64,000 nt of DNA from Pseudaminobacter soli (ex Li et al. 2025) (GCF_029892515.1 NZ_JARXVF010000001.1:806001-870000), one strand, 5' to 3'; shown: positions 9,375 to 18,324, numbered from the stretch's first letter. Numbers and translations: made by a program. Notes: generated by a model from the sequence alone, not told the origin.

Positions 9375-9437
9375 GCCGGCTGGAAATTCATCATGCGCCA
9401 GATGCCGGCTGGAAATTCATCATGCGCCAGATGCCGG
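9375..9437. repeat. 29-bp tandem duplication across a gene end
   Basis: The 29-base unit beginning GCCGGCTGGAAATTC occurs twice without mismatch (9375-9403 and 9404-9432), followed by the first five bases of a third copy. It covers the last codons and stop of the minus-strand lipoprotein gene. Because 29 is not a multiple of three, the duplication shifts the reading frame at the end of that gene. The identity of both copies suggests a recent slippage event. Confidence 0.95.
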
Positions 9438-9894
9438 AGCCTGCCGTGCAGACCTCGCCATGATAAAGCCCAACCCCGTCATAGCTCTCGCGCGAGGCAG
9501 TGAACTTGCGGCATAGCGCGCCGTTGTCGCGGCTTTCGCTCAGATTATTAATGGCGCCGCGCGAGCCGGTATCGGCATTGGCCCAGGCGAGTGCGGTACC
9601 GTCGAGGGTCGTGACATCGGCGGCCGAGACGGCATTGCGGATGGTGGCCTCGTCAGAAACCCGCTCCGAGTCGCTCGGCGCACGCGTTCCGGAGGACACA
9701 GCGCCGGTAAGCAGCGAGCGGTCGACCTCGGCCTTCTCAAGGCTGAAGCCGCCGATGCCGCAAGCGGAAAGCGAGATGGCAGCAGCCAGCAAGGTGGCCG
9801 CCCGCGGGCAGCCGGACCGGAAAAGGCATATCAAACCGTCTCTCCACGCTTGCGCTATGCGCGACAATAGGCAATCTCCAGCCAGCGACATCAC
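9391..9894 (-). CDS. RT0821/Lpp0805-like surface lipoprotein
   Basis: A 167-residue protein with a lipoprotein signal: a basic start, a hydrophobic stretch ([14 protein letters not shown]) and a lipobox LSAC, so mature protein would start at Cys45 and be lipid-anchored. The C-terminal half ([20 protein letters not shown]...[31 protein letters not shown]) looks like the small surface-antigen domain of the RT0821/Lpp0805 family, related to the rickettsial 17-kDa antigen; two cysteines there could pair. The end of the gene has been rewritten by a 29-base tandem duplication: without it the protein would end FQPAL and stop, whereas now it ends FQPASGA and stop. The start is uncertain, since a later Met or Val nearer the hydrophobic stretch is possible. 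It is divergent from pdxH. Confidence 0.75.
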   Translation of the reverse strand: MMSLAGDCLLSRIAQAWRDGLICLFRSGCPRAATLLAAAISLSACGIGGFSLEKAEVDRSLLTGAVSSGTRAPSDSERVSDEATIRNAVSAADVTTLDGTALAWANADTGSRGAINNLSESRDNGALCRKFTASRESYDGVGLYHGEVCTAGSGIWRMMNFQPASGA

Positions 9895-9908
9895 TTCGAG
9901 TGGAATCT

Positions 9909-10526
9909 ATGGACGAGTCAGCATTAACATCTGGTGACTTTACCGAAAGTGCCGAGCCGTTTCGACTTTTTGCGACGTGGCTCGAAGACGCAAGCAATAG
10001 CGAGCCGAACGACCCCAGCGCCGTGGCACTCGCCACCGTCGACACCGATGGCCTGCCGGACGTACGCATGGTCCTGCTCAAGGGTTTCGACGAGCAGGGC
10101 TTTGTCTTCTACACGAATTTCCAGAGCGCCAAGGGCCAGGAAATCCTTGCCACGATGAAGGCGGCGATGTGCTTCCACTGGAAGTCGCTGCGCCGGCAGG
10201 TGCGTGTCCGCGGACGGGTCGAGGTGGTCAGCGATGCGGAGGCCGACGCCTATTTCGCCTCGCGCCCTCGCGGCAGCCGCATCGGCGCCTGGGCGTCCAA
10301 GCAGTCGCGCTCGCTGGAAAGCCGCTTTGCGCTCGAGAAGGCTGTAGCCGAATACACCGCGCGCTACGCGATCGGCGAGATACCGCGTCCGCCCTATTGG
10401 TCGGGTTTCCGCATCGTGCCGCAGACCATCGAGTTCTGGCACGACCGCCCCTTCCGCCTGCACGACCGCATCGTGTTCCGTAGCACCGCCGACGGCGGCT
10501 GGGAAAAGGATCGGCTTTACCCGTAA
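9909..10526 (+). CDS. pdxH: Pyridoxamine/pyridoxine 5'-phosphate oxidase
   Basis: A 205-residue flavoprotein. Blocks [39 protein letters not shown] and [18 protein letters not shown] hold the FMN- and substrate-binding arginines and lysines; [16 protein letters not shown] and the C-terminal [17 protein letters not shown]...RLHDR...LYP are the family's closing signatures. The enzyme oxidises PNP or PMP to pyridoxal 5'-phosphate. I use the ATG at 9909; a GTG three codons earlier is also open. It is transcribed away from the lipoprotein gene, so both promoters lie in or near the very short gap and may overlap the coding ends. Confidence 0.96.
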   Translation: MDESALTSGDFTESAEPFRLFATWLEDASNSEPNDPSAVALATVDTDGLPDVRMVLLKGFDEQGFVFYTNFQSAKGQEILATMKAAMCFHWKSLRRQVRVRGRVEVVSDAEADAYFASRPRGSRIGAWASKQSRSLESRFALEKAVAEYTARYAIGEIPRPPYWSGFRIVPQTIEFWHDRPFRLHDRIVFRSTADGGWEKDRLYP

Positions 10527-10641
10527 GCGGTCGGCCCCAGCGCCCGACCATTACGGAAATTTAATGAAATCATTCAGTTAAGGTTCATGTTTCGGCTGCC
10601 AGATTGGCAGCACGGGGCTTGGAGAATTGAATGAGGTACTT

Positions 10642-11133
10642 ATGAAAAAGCTTTTGCTAACCGTTTGCGCAGCCGCCATGGCCGTGACCGCCATTGCCTC
10701 GAGCATGGTGGAAGCAAACGCCGCGCCGGTCATGTTCCCGAAGCTCGAAGCCGGGTCGACCGACGTTCAGGAGGTCCGGGACGGGCCGCGTTACTATCGC
10801 CACGGCCATTCCTATCGCCACGGCAACGACTATCGCCGCGGCAATGACTATTACTACAATGGCCACCGCGGCTACCGGCATCACCGGCCGGGCTGGCGCC
10901 AGCACAATGGTTGGTGGTTCCCGCCGGCGGCCTTCATCACGGGCGCCATCATTGGCGGCGCGATCGCCAGCCAGCCGGCTCCTGCCTATCGGCCGGCCCC
11001 GGAATACCGGCCGGGCCGCAACGACCATCTGCGCTGGTGCTATGACCGCTATCGGTCCTACCGGGCCTCGGACAATACGTTCCAGCCCAATTACGGCCCG
11101 CGCCAGGTATGCGTCTCGCCCTATATGCGCTGA
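10642..11133 (+). CDS. BA14K family protein
   Basis: A 163-residue exported protein. A signal peptide (1-27, ending VEANA) is followed by a low-complexity segment rich in Tyr, Arg, His, Gly and Asn (residues 50-95), a hydrophobic glycine-rich stretch (AAFITGAIIGGAIAS) and the BA14K domain at the end (HLRWCYDRYRSYRASDNTFQPNYGPRQVC). The Brucella founder is an immunoreactive 14-kDa protein with lectin-like activity reported; the role here is unknown. A five-codon ORF (ATG at 10631, MRYL and stop) sits just upstream and its TGA overlaps this ATG; GAGG within it serves as ribosome site. Confidence 0.85.
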   Translation: MKKLLLTVCAAAMAVTAIASSMVEANAAPVMFPKLEAGSTDVQEVRDGPRYYRHGHSYRHGNDYRRGNDYYYNGHRGYRHHRPGWRQHNGWWFPPAAFITGAIIGGAIASQPAPAYRPAPEYRPGRNDHLRWCYDRYRSYRASDNTFQPNYGPRQVCVSPYMR

Positions 11134-11160
11134 CGCTTCAAGCTAGCCTGTTAAATGAAG

Positions 11161-11183
11161 GACCCCGCTTCGGCGGGGTCTTT
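11161..11183. terminator. Rho-independent terminator after the BA14K gene
   Basis: A perfect 8-base stem (GACCCCGC / GCGGGGTC) with a TTCG tetraloop is followed by TTT on the plus strand. It lies between the BA14K gene and the convergent enoyl-CoA hydratase gene and may serve both. Confidence 0.88.
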
Positions 11184-11194
11184 GATTTTGAGAA

Positions 11195-11956
11195 TTATTT
11201 CTTGCGGTTCATGAAGGCGGCGAAGGCCTGTTTTGCCTCGTCGGACTTCAACCGCGCGCGAAAATGCTCGCCCTCTTCACGGATGCGGGCAACCACGGCC
11301 TCCTGCGGCGCGCGCATCAGGTCGCGCGCGATCTTGAGCGCCTGCGGCGGCTTCGCGGCGACAGCCTCGGCAGCCGTCAGCACGGTCGCCTCGAGCGCAT
11401 CGTCCGCCACCACGTCATAGATCAGGCCCGCTGCCTTGGCGCGCTCGGCCGAAAAGCCCTCGCCCAGCCCCAGCATGGCAAAAGCCTGCTGGCGGCCGAG
11501 GATGGCCGGCACGAGAAGGCTCGATCCTGCCTCTGGCACCAGGCCGAGATCGACGAAGGGCGTCTTGAAGACGGTGCGCGGCGTGGCAAAGGTCAGGTCG
11601 CAGTGCAGGTTCAGCGTCGTGCCAATACCCACCGCAATGCCGTCGACGCCCGAAAGCATCGGCTTTTCGCTCTGCGCGAGCGCCAGCAGGAAGTCCCAGA
11701 CTTCCGCACCGCCCTCGCCCCCCATGGCGACCGCCATGAAGTCGGCAAGGTCGTTGCCGGCCGAGAAGGCGCCCGGCACGCCGAAGAAGACATGCACGCG
11801 GATTTCGGGATCGGCATCGCCGGACTGCAGCGCAGATGCCATCGCCGCGTACATGGCCCGGGTGATGGCGTTCTTCTTGTCCGGGCGGTTCATCCGGATC
11901 GTCTGCACCGCCCCGCGCCGCTCGATGATGACGTGACCGTCGGCCATCTCCGCCAT
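11195..11956 (-). CDS. Enoyl-CoA hydratase/isomerase family protein
   Basis: A 253-residue crotonase-fold protein. FSAGNDLADF is the first oxyanion-hole segment, GIAVGIGTTLNLHCDL the second, and TPFVDLGLVPEAGSSLL carries an acidic active-site residue. Such enzymes hydrate or isomerise enoyl-CoA thioesters; the LVPEAGSS motif resembles delta3-delta2-isomerases as much as classical hydratases. It is 26 bases downstream of an acyl-CoA dehydrogenase gene on the same strand, so the two probably act in one acyl-CoA degradation route and share the upstream operator. Confidence 0.88.
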   Translation of the reverse strand: MAEMADGHVIIERRGAVQTIRMNRPDKKNAITRAMYAAMASALQSGDADPEIRVHVFFGVPGAFSAGNDLADFMAVAMGGEGGAEVWDFLLALAQSEKPMLSGVDGIAVGIGTTLNLHCDLTFATPRTVFKTPFVDLGLVPEAGSSLLVPAILGRQQAFAMLGLGEGFSAERAKAAGLIYDVVADDALEATVLTAAEAVAAKPPQALKIARDLMRAPQEAVVARIREEGEHFRARLKSDEAKQAFAAFMNRKK

Positions 11957-11982
11957 GAAATTCCTCCTCCCCTCGTCCCAGA

Positions 11983-13758
11983 TCAGCCTGCGATCAGCAT
12001 CTTGCCGGCAGCGCCGACGCTCGCAGAACCCTCGATGATGCTTTCCTTCAACGGCTGCGTTTCGCCGAGAAAGTTCTCCGCAAAGAAGCGGCAGAGCAGC
12101 TGGCGCTCCTCGCTCCCATCCGCAAGCGCCGCCTGCGCCAAATAAGCACCGCCGGCAGCGAGCGCGAACAGCCTGAGATAAGGCGTGGCACCCGCCAGCG
12201 CCTCGTCCATTCTGCCGTCCGCCAGGAGTTTTTGCAGGTAGCGCGTGGCGCTGGAAAAATCGTCGAGCGCATCGTCCAGCTCATTTGCGGTGCGGCCGAA
12301 ATCCGCCAGATTGGACGAGCGGACATTGCCGACGATCTCGCCCAGCTCGGCGATATAGCCGAAGATGTGCTCGCCGCCGCTTTGCGGCAGTTTTCGCGTG
12401 ACCAGGTCGATCGCCTGGATGCCATTGGTGCCTTCGTAAATCGGGGCGATGCGCGCGTCGCGCAGCAGCTGCGCCGCACCCGTCTCCTCGATGAAGCCCA
12501 TGCCGCCATGCACCTGCACGCCGAGCGAGGCGACATCGACGCCGACATCCGTCGAAAAAGCCTTGGCGATAGGCGTCAACAGATTGGCACGCTCCTGCCA
12601 GTGCTGGGCGTCGTCGCCACCGGCGCGGGCGCGATCCGCCGCATGTGCGCAGGAATAGCAGATGGCGCGGGCAGCCTGCGTCAGCGCCTTCATCGACAAC
12701 AGGTTCCGCTGCACGTCGGGATGGTAGACGATGGGCGCCATGCCATCGCCCTGATAGCCGGACGCCTTGCCCTGACGGCGCTCGTTGGCATAGGCCAGCG
12801 CCTTCTGGAAGGCCGCCTCGGCCACCGCCACACCCTGGATGCCGACGGCAAGGCGCGCATTGTTCATCATGGTGAACATGCAGGCGAGGCCCCGGTTCTC
12901 CTCGCCGATCAGCCAGCCAATGGCGCCCGGCTCGCGATCCCTCGCAAAGCCGTCACCGAAGATCATCGTGCAGGTGGGCGAGGCATGGATGCCGAGCTTG
13001 TGTTCGAGGCCCGAGCAGAACGCGTCGTTGCGCGCGCCGAGCGAGCCGTCCTCGTTGACCAAAAATTTCGGCACCAGGAACAGTGAGATGCCGCGCGTGC
13101 CGGCCGGCTCATTGGGCAGCCGCGCCAGCACCAGATGCACGATGTTGTCGGTGAAATCGTGCTCGCCATAGGTGATGAATATCTTCTGGCCGAAGATGCG
13201 ATAGGTGCCATCGGCGGCGCGCTCGGCGCGGGTGCGCAGCGCGGCGAGATCCGAGCCGGCCTGCGGCTCGGTGAGGTTCATGGTGCCCATCCACTCGCCC
13301 GAGACGAGCTTTTCCAGATAGACGCGCTTGAGTTCGTCCGAGGCATGCTTGTCCAGCGCCTCGACCGCGCCCATGGTCAGCGTCGGGCCGATGCCGAAGG
13401 CCATGGAAGCCGAGTTCCACATCTCCAGCGCCGCAACACCCAGCATGGCCGGCAGAGCCTGCCCGCCATATTCTTCCGGCGCCTGCAGCGCATTCCAGCC
13501 GCCCTCGCGCCAGCGCGCATAAAGCTCCTTCCAGCCCGGCGGCGTGGTCACGGCCGCGTCCTTCAGCACCGCGCCATGCCGGTCGCCGATCTCGCGCAGC
13601 GGCGCCACCTCTTCGGTGGAGAAGCGCCCGGCCTCATGCAGGATCGCGTCGGCAAGGTCCTCGCTGAGGTCGCCCAACACACCCTCCTCGATCGCCGACT
13701 TCAGTCCGGCCACATGCTTGAGCGTGAACGAGATTTCCTCGACGGGTGCACGGTACAT
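11983..13758 (-). CDS. Acyl-CoA dehydrogenase, long form with C-terminal extension (DmdC/AidB-like group)
   Basis: A 591-residue flavoprotein. Residues 1-35 are the short N-terminal extension typical of this long group; then the helical, beta (LTEPQAGSDLAALRT, FAD contact; ITYGEHDFTDNIVHLVLARL) and C-terminal helical domains, with PIYEGTNGIQAIDLVTRK near residue 440 where the catalytic Glu lies, and an extra C-terminal domain to 591. Members oxidise acyl-CoA or (methylthio)acyl-CoA substrates and pass electrons to ETF. AGGAGG lies seven bases before the ATG at 13758, clearly better than the 29-codon-longer form. A perfect palindrome stands about 75 bases upstream. It is transcribed with the enoyl-CoA hydratase gene. 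Confidence 0.9.
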   Translation of the reverse strand: MYRAPVEEISFTLKHVAGLKSAIEEGVLGDLSEDLADAILHEAGRFSTEEVAPLREIGDRHGAVLKDAAVTTPPGWKELYARWREGGWNALQAPEEYGGQALPAMLGVAALEMWNSASMAFGIGPTLTMGAVEALDKHASDELKRVYLEKLVSGEWMGTMNLTEPQAGSDLAALRTRAERAADGTYRIFGQKIFITYGEHDFTDNIVHLVLARLPNEPAGTRGISLFLVPKFLVNEDGSLGARNDAFCSGLEHKLGIHASPTCTMIFGDGFARDREPGAIGWLIGEENRGLACMFTMMNNARLAVGIQGVAVAEAAFQKALAYANERRQGKASGYQGDGMAPIVYHPDVQRNLLSMKALTQAARAICYSCAHAADRARAGGDDAQHWQERANLLTPIAKAFSTDVGVDVASLGVQVHGGMGFIEETGAAQLLRDARIAPIYEGTNGIQAIDLVTRKLPQSGGEHIFGYIAELGEIVGNVRSSNLADFGRTANELDDALDDFSSATRYLQKLLADGRMDEALAGATPYLRLFALAAGGAYLAQAALADGSEERQLLCRFFAENFLGETQPLKESIIEGSASVGAAGKMLIAG

Positions 13759-13829
13759 CTGGTCCTCCTGAACAGGGATTTGAGGTACCCGCAGATTAAA
13801 CGGAAATGGCCCCGAAGCGCCACTTGCTT

Positions 13830-13845
13830 TTGACGTAAACGTCAA
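13830..13845 (-). promoter_or_regulatory. Palindromic operator upstream of the acyl-CoA dehydrogenase gene (LiuR/MerR-like)
   Basis: TTGACGT-AA-ACGTCAA, a perfect 7-2-7 inverted repeat, followed at 13847 by another TTGACG half. It stands about 75 bases upstream of the acyl-CoA dehydrogenase start. The ACGT-N2-ACGT core resembles, from memory, the sites of LiuR-type MerR regulators that control acyl-CoA and branched-chain amino acid catabolism. The regulator gene is not in the window. Confidence 0.55.
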
Positions 13846-14030
13846 ATTTGACGCAGGTGTTGTACCAGGGGTCGCGCACTCCTACGTTTGGGTAAAGCTG
13901 AAGGAAACCTTGCCGACAAAACCGGCCCAGGATCCGTTCGAACTGACGTTCGGCCGTTGAAGTCACAATTTCAGCACTTCGTTAACTATAAGAGAGCGGA
14001 ACCACTGCTTACTCCGCGGGAAAACCTGCA

Positions 14031-15212
14031 TTGAACCCAATACGTCTACGACACTGTCGACGCATGCTGGCAGCGCTGACCGCAGCGCTTGCGCTGCATT
14101 TGATGCCTGCCAGCGCGTCTGATTTTTCGCAGCCGTGGAAGAACCCCGACCGCGCGCTGATCATCGACGCCTACGAGTACAATCCCATCGACTGGGACAA
14201 GCTCGTAACGGACAAGCGCATCGTCGGCTTCATCAACAAGGCCTCGGATGGCCTTGCACCGGCCTATTCGTGCAAGGGCGATGAAACCCAGGTGAGGCTC
14301 TGCAAGGCGCTGTGGCGGCGCCACGCCGTCACGCGCGAGCTCTACCAGACGCGCCGTGCGATGGCCAAGGCGCTGGGGCTGAAATGGGGTGCCTATCACC
14401 TCGCCCGCCCCGGCAACCCGATCGACCAGGCCAACAATTTCCTCGACTTCGCCCAGCCCGGTCCCGATGACCTGATGGCCCTCGACATCGAGGAGAACGA
14501 TCCCAAGAACTGGATGTCGCTTCAGGACGCAGAGCAGTTCGTGCGCCATATCCAGAGCCGCACGGGCCGCTACCCGATCCTCTACACCAATGGCAGCACG
14601 GCCCAGTTCATCGCCGAAAACCGCGATAAATATCCGCTGCTGTCGCGCCTGCCGCTCTGGTATGCCCGCTACAAGCAGGAGATCGGCCCTCATTTCCCGA
14701 AGGGCAACTGGCAGACCTACACGCTCTGGCAGTTCGCCGCGCGCGCCAACTGCAACGCCAAGAGCTGTCCCTACCGCGTGCCGGGAACGCCGACCGACAT
14801 CGACGTGAACGTCGCCTCGATGAACCCCGACGAGCTGCGCAGCGCCTGGCCCTTCGGCAAGCTGCTCGACGTCAGGGAAGATCTGATCGCGAAGGCGCCG
14901 AACGGCCCGGAGGTCGCGGTCAATGGCGACACGACCCTGGCCTATGCCTCGGCTCCGCAGAGCGGCCCGCTCGCCGCGCTTGAAAACGCGCTGAGCGGCA
15001 AGCATTCGGCCAAGCCCGGCAAGAAGGAAGCTGAGGTCCCGCTTCCGGACCTGCTGGCATTGCCCGAAGGCAGCCTCCTCTCCCGGTTCGGCACTTACGT
15101 GTCCTCGCTCCGGGACCGCATGGTCGAGTGGTCGCTGGGCGGCCAGGAGCTGCCTCCGGGCCTCGACCCGACCGTGTCGGGAGGAACGCCGGCCAAGGCG
15201 GACAGGCTCTAG
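14031..15212 (+). CDS. Glycoside hydrolase family 25 lysozyme-like secreted protein
   Basis: A 393-residue protein: signal peptide (about 1-29, ending SASA), then a GH25 barrel (about 35-265) with LIIDAYEYNPIDW, GFINKASDG, GAYHLARPGNPIDQANNFLDF, the acidic pair in DLMALDIEEND, and LPLWYARYK...YTLWQFAA. Family members cut the beta-1,4 bond of peptidoglycan; the DxE pair is in place, so it is likely active. The C-terminal 120 residues are low in motif content. It stands alone on the plus strand between minus-strand genes and is convergent with arsC, with no gap between them. Confidence 0.88.
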   Translation: MNPIRLRHCRRMLAALTAALALHLMPASASDFSQPWKNPDRALIIDAYEYNPIDWDKLVTDKRIVGFINKASDGLAPAYSCKGDETQVRLCKALWRRHAVTRELYQTRRAMAKALGLKWGAYHLARPGNPIDQANNFLDFAQPGPDDLMALDIEENDPKNWMSLQDAEQFVRHIQSRTGRYPILYTNGSTAQFIAENRDKYPLLSRLPLWYARYKQEIGPHFPKGNWQTYTLWQFAARANCNAKSCPYRVPGTPTDIDVNVASMNPDELRSAWPFGKLLDVREDLIAKAPNGPEVAVNGDTTLAYASAPQSGPLAALENALSGKHSAKPGKKEAEVPLPDLLALPEGSLLSRFGTYVSSLRDRMVEWSLGGQELPPGLDPTVSGGTPAKADRL

Positions 15213-15620
15213 TTAGACCTTCCGGCCGACGACCTCGCCGTCCTCCTTGGTGAAGGTGCCGATATCGGGATTGGGCAGCACATCCAACACCTTCTCCGAA
15301 GGGCGCGCCAGCACCGCGCCCTTTTCCGACACGACAATGGGCCGCTCGATCAGGATCGGATGCGCGACCATGAAGTCGATCAGCTCGTCATCACTCCATT
15401 TCGGATCGGCAAGGCCGAGTTCGTCATAGGGAGGGCCCTTGCGGCGCAACAGGTCGCGCGGCTTCATCTGCATCAGGCCGAGCAGCTCCACCAGGCGCTC
15501 GCGCGACGGCGGGTTCTGCAGATATTCGATGATCTCCGGCTCCTCGCCCGAGGCGCGGATCATGGCCAGCGTGTTGCGCGAGGTGCCGCATTTCGGATTG
15601 TGGTAGATCGTAACGGTCAT
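15213..15620 (-). CDS. arsC: Glutaredoxin-dependent arsenate reductase
   Basis: A 135-residue thioredoxin-fold protein starting at ATG 15620. Cys11 in NPKCGTSRN is the nucleophile; Arg residues in ILIERPIVV and LARPSEKV match the arsenate-binding arginines of the E. coli enzyme. It reduces arsenate to arsenite with glutathione and glutaredoxin. Its ATG overlaps the TGA of purD as ATGA, so its translation is probably coupled to purine synthesis rather than to an ars operon; no arsB, acr3 or arsR is adjacent. It may therefore be a constitutive housekeeping copy. A longer in-frame form reaching 16 codons upstream overlaps purD further and is less likely. Confidence 0.93.
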   Translation of the reverse strand: MTVTIYHNPKCGTSRNTLAMIRASGEEPEIIEYLQNPPSRERLVELLGLMQMKPRDLLRRKGPPYDELGLADPKWSDDELIDFMVAHPILIERPIVVSEKGAVLARPSEKVLDVLPNPDIGTFTKEDGEVVGRKV

Positions 15621-16891
15621 TTCGCCTGCTCCCGTTCGACGGCGCGCCAGCCGATATCGCGGCGGCAAAAGCCTTCCGGCCAGTCGATGACATCCACCGC
15701 CTCATAGGCCTTGCGCTGCGCTTCCGTCACCGTCTTTCCGGTGGCGGTCACGTTCAGCACGCGGCCGCCGGCGGCGACGATCTCGCCATCTTCCTCGGCC
15801 GTGCCGGCATGGAAGATTTCGACGCCCTCGGGCGCCTTGTCGAGGCCGCGGATGATCGTGCCCTTCATCGGCGTACCCGGATAGCCCTTCGCCGCCATCA
15901 CCACGGTGAGTGCGGCCTCGTCGCGCCAGCGCGCCGACATGTGCGAAAGCTGGCCATCGGCCACCGCGCTCAGGAGCACCAGAAGATCGTCCTTCAGGCG
16001 CATCATCAGCACCTGGCATTCGGGGTCCCCGAAGCGGACATTGTATTCGATGAGCTGCGGGCCCTTTTCGTTGATCATCAGGCCTGCGAACAGCACGCCG
16101 GAAAACGGCATGCCCATCTCGGCCATGCCGCGCATGGTTGGCTCGATGATCTCGCGCATGGTGAGCTCGATCAGCTCCGGCGTCATCACCGGTGCGGGCG
16201 AATAGGCGCCCATGCCGCCAGTGTTGGGGCCGGTGTCGCCGTCGCCCACGCGCTTGTGGTCCTGTGCGGTGCCGAAGGGCAGCGCGGTCTTGCCGTCGCA
16301 GAGGCAGAAGAAGCTCGCCTCCTCGCCGGTCAAGAATTCCTCGACCACCACTTCCGCGCCGGCGGCGCCAAAGCCGCCCTCGAAGCAGGCGTCCAGGGCT
16401 GCCAGAGCTTCATCAAGCGTCATGGCCACGGTCACGCCCTTGCCGGCGGCGAGCCCGTCGGCCTTGACCACGATCGGCGCGCCCATCTTCTCGACATAGG
16501 CCTTGGCGTCAGCCGCATTGCCGAAGCGCCCGTAGGCGGCGGTGGGAATGTTGTATTTCCGGCAGAGGTCCTTGGTGAAACCCTTCGAGCCCTCGAGCTG
16601 TGCTGCCTTTTCCGAGGGGCCGAACACGCGGATGCCGGCGGCCCGCAGGTCGTCGCCGAGGCCGACAACGAGAGGCGCTTCGGGCCCGACCACAACCAGA
16701 TCGATGGCCTTGTCCTTGCAGAAGGTGGCAACCGCCGCATGATCGTTGACGTCGAGCGCCACGATCTCCGCCTCGCGGGCGATGCCCGGATTGCCCGGCG
16801 CGGCATAGAGCTTGGTCAGCATCGGCGAGGCCGCCAGCTTCCATGCCAGTGCATGTTCGCGGCCGCCCGAACCAATCAGAAGAACATTCAT
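15617..16891 (-). CDS. purD: Phosphoribosylamine-glycine ligase (GAR synthetase)
   Basis: A 424-residue ATP-grasp enzyme of standard length. The N-terminal domain begins [50 protein letters not shown] and the acidic ATP-grasp metal site in [14 protein letters not shown] follow. It joins glycine to phosphoribosylamine in the second step of purine synthesis. I start it at ATG 16891; an ORF 23 codons longer exists but lacks family similarity. Its stop overlaps the arsC start by four bases. Confidence 0.97.
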   Translation of the reverse strand: MNVLLIGSGGREHALAWKLAASPMLTKLYAAPGNPGIAREAEIVALDVNDHAAVATFCKDKAIDLVVVGPEAPLVVGLGDDLRAAGIRVFGPSEKAAQLEGSKGFTKDLCRKYNIPTAAYGRFGNAADAKAYVEKMGAPIVVKADGLAAGKGVTVAMTLDEALAALDACFEGGFGAAGAEVVVEEFLTGEEASFFCLCDGKTALPFGTAQDHKRVGDGDTGPNTGGMGAYSPAPVMTPELIELTMREIIEPTMRGMAEMGMPFSGVLFAGLMINEKGPQLIEYNVRFGDPECQVLMMRLKDDLLVLLSAVADGQLSHMSARWRDEAALTVVMAAKGYPGTPMKGTIIRGLDKAPEGVEIFHAGTAEEDGEIVAAGGRVLNVTATGKTVTEAQRKAYEAVDVIDWPEGFCRRDIGWRAVEREQAK

Positions 16892-17023
16892 GCCATCGCG
16901 CTCCCTGCTAGGTCGTTGCGGCTTCCGGTATGGCGCGCGCGCGGCGCGGTCAACCGTCAAGGCCGGTTATCAAGGATAAATCATCGTCTTGACGAGCGTT
17001 GCCACTGCTGTCACCTCAAGCAG

Positions 17024-18007
17024 ATGGAAAACATTCAGTCGAAAGAGGCGCAAGGCCGCGTTGCCGATGCGCCAAGCGGTCATTGGGTCTATCGGGTTCT
17101 GCCCCGCAGGGTGTGGCCCTACGCGCAGCTTGCGCGCTGGGATCGCCCGATCGGCTGGATACTGCTCTTGTGGCCGTGCTGGTGGTCGGCAGCGCTTGGC
17201 GCCGTCGCCTTCGGGCGGCCGGAAGACCCGCTGCTGACGCTGCTGCCAAATCCCTGGTTCCTCTTCCTGTTCCTGGTCGGCGCGATCGCCATGCGCGGCG
17301 CCGGCTGCACCTACAACGATATCGTCGACGAAAAGATCGATGCCGAGGTCGAGCGCACCCGCTCGCGCCCGCTGCCGTCGGGCCAGGTCAGCCGCAAGCA
17401 GGCCTGGGCGTTCCTGATCGCCCAGGCGCTGGTCGGCCTGGTGGTATTGCTGCAATTCAACAGCTTTTCCATCCTGCTCGGGCTCTGCTCGCTGGTGATC
17501 ATTGCTGCCTACCCCTTCATGAAGAGAATCACCGACTGGCCGCAATTCGTTCTGGGGCTTGCCTTTTCCTGGGGCGCGCTGATGGGCTGGGCGTCGGAGT
17601 TCGCCGACCTCGAAGCAGCACCCATACTGCTCTACATCGGCTCGATCATGTGGGTGATCGGCTACGACACCATCTACGCCCATCAGGATAAGGAAGATGA
17701 TGCGCTGGTAGGCGTGCGCTCCACCGCGCGCCTGTTCGGCGAAAACACCAAGATGTGGCTGGTGGGGCTCTATGGCGGCGCGCTGGCCTGCTTTGCGCTC
17801 GCCTTTGCCGCCGCCGAGGTGCCGATGCCGGCGCTGGCCGGCCTGGTGGCCGCGGGCGCGCATATGGCGCGCCAGATCCGCGTGCTCAACATCGACGATC
17901 CGGACCAGTGCCTGAAACTCTTCAAGTCGAACGGAACTGTCGGCTGGCTGATCTTCCTCGGCCTGATCGGCGGGGCCCTGTGGATCTCGCTCAAGCCGCT
18001 GGTTTAA
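17024..18007 (+). CDS. ubiA: 4-hydroxybenzoate polyprenyltransferase
   Basis: A 327-residue membrane enzyme with about eight or nine helices. The two aspartate-rich prenyl-diphosphate sites are visible: NDIVDEKIDAEVERTRSRPL (near residues 96-115) and YDTIYAHQDKEDD (near 215-227). It attaches the polyprenyl tail to 4-hydroxybenzoate in ubiquinone synthesis; the tail is probably supplied by the polyprenyl diphosphate synthase at 27659. ORF read-through upstream covers purD antisense and is not coding. The ATG at 17024 fits the family start. The gene is divergent from purD with a 132-base gap. Confidence 0.95.
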   Translation: MENIQSKEAQGRVADAPSGHWVYRVLPRRVWPYAQLARWDRPIGWILLLWPCWWSAALGAVAFGRPEDPLLTLLPNPWFLFLFLVGAIAMRGAGCTYNDIVDEKIDAEVERTRSRPLPSGQVSRKQAWAFLIAQALVGLVVLLQFNSFSILLGLCSLVIIAAYPFMKRITDWPQFVLGLAFSWGALMGWASEFADLEAAPILLYIGSIMWVIGYDTIYAHQDKEDDALVGVRSTARLFGENTKMWLVGLYGGALACFALAFAAAEVPMPALAGLVAAGAHMARQIRVLNIDDPDQCLKLFKSNGTVGWLIFLGLIGGALWISLKPLV

Positions 18008-18067
18008 CAACCAGGCTCCCATCTGCTCCGCATGCTTGTAGGCAGGCACTCGTCTACGGCACGACTT

Positions 18068-18205
18068 ACCCCCACTCCGCCTCGCTTCGCTCGGCACCTC
18101 TCCCCCTCAAAAGGGGAGAGGAAGGGTGCGAGCCGTGCGGACGGCGATTCCTCTCCCCCGTCGATCGGGGGAGAGGTGGTTTGCGAAGCAAACCGGAGTG
18201 GGGGT
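18068..18205. repeat. Palindromic intergenic repeat element, 138 bp
   Basis: Lies in the 317-base gap between ubiA and the DUF6101 gene. The ends are perfect 12-base inverted repeats (ACCCCCACTCCG at 18068 and its complement at 18194), and two internal hairpins of the CTCTCCCC/GGGGAGAG type stand inside. The layout fits the non-autonomous, multi-hairpin repeats scattered through Mesorhizobium-type genomes. On the plus strand it could also end ubiA transcription. The rest of the gap shows nothing else. Confidence 0.75.
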
Positions 18206-18324
18206 CGAATTCCATATCTAAGAGGGAATTCGAAAGAGCTCTTCAAAAGTTTCTGCAACGCCAACAGCCTTCGCCGCCCACGAGCATGACCCGCGGACGG
18301 CAAAGACCCAATAATTTCTGTCGC

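Noticed and set aside
9375-9437. Short CRISPR-like array
   Set aside because: Two copies sit directly next to each other with no spacers, and they lie in a coding end.
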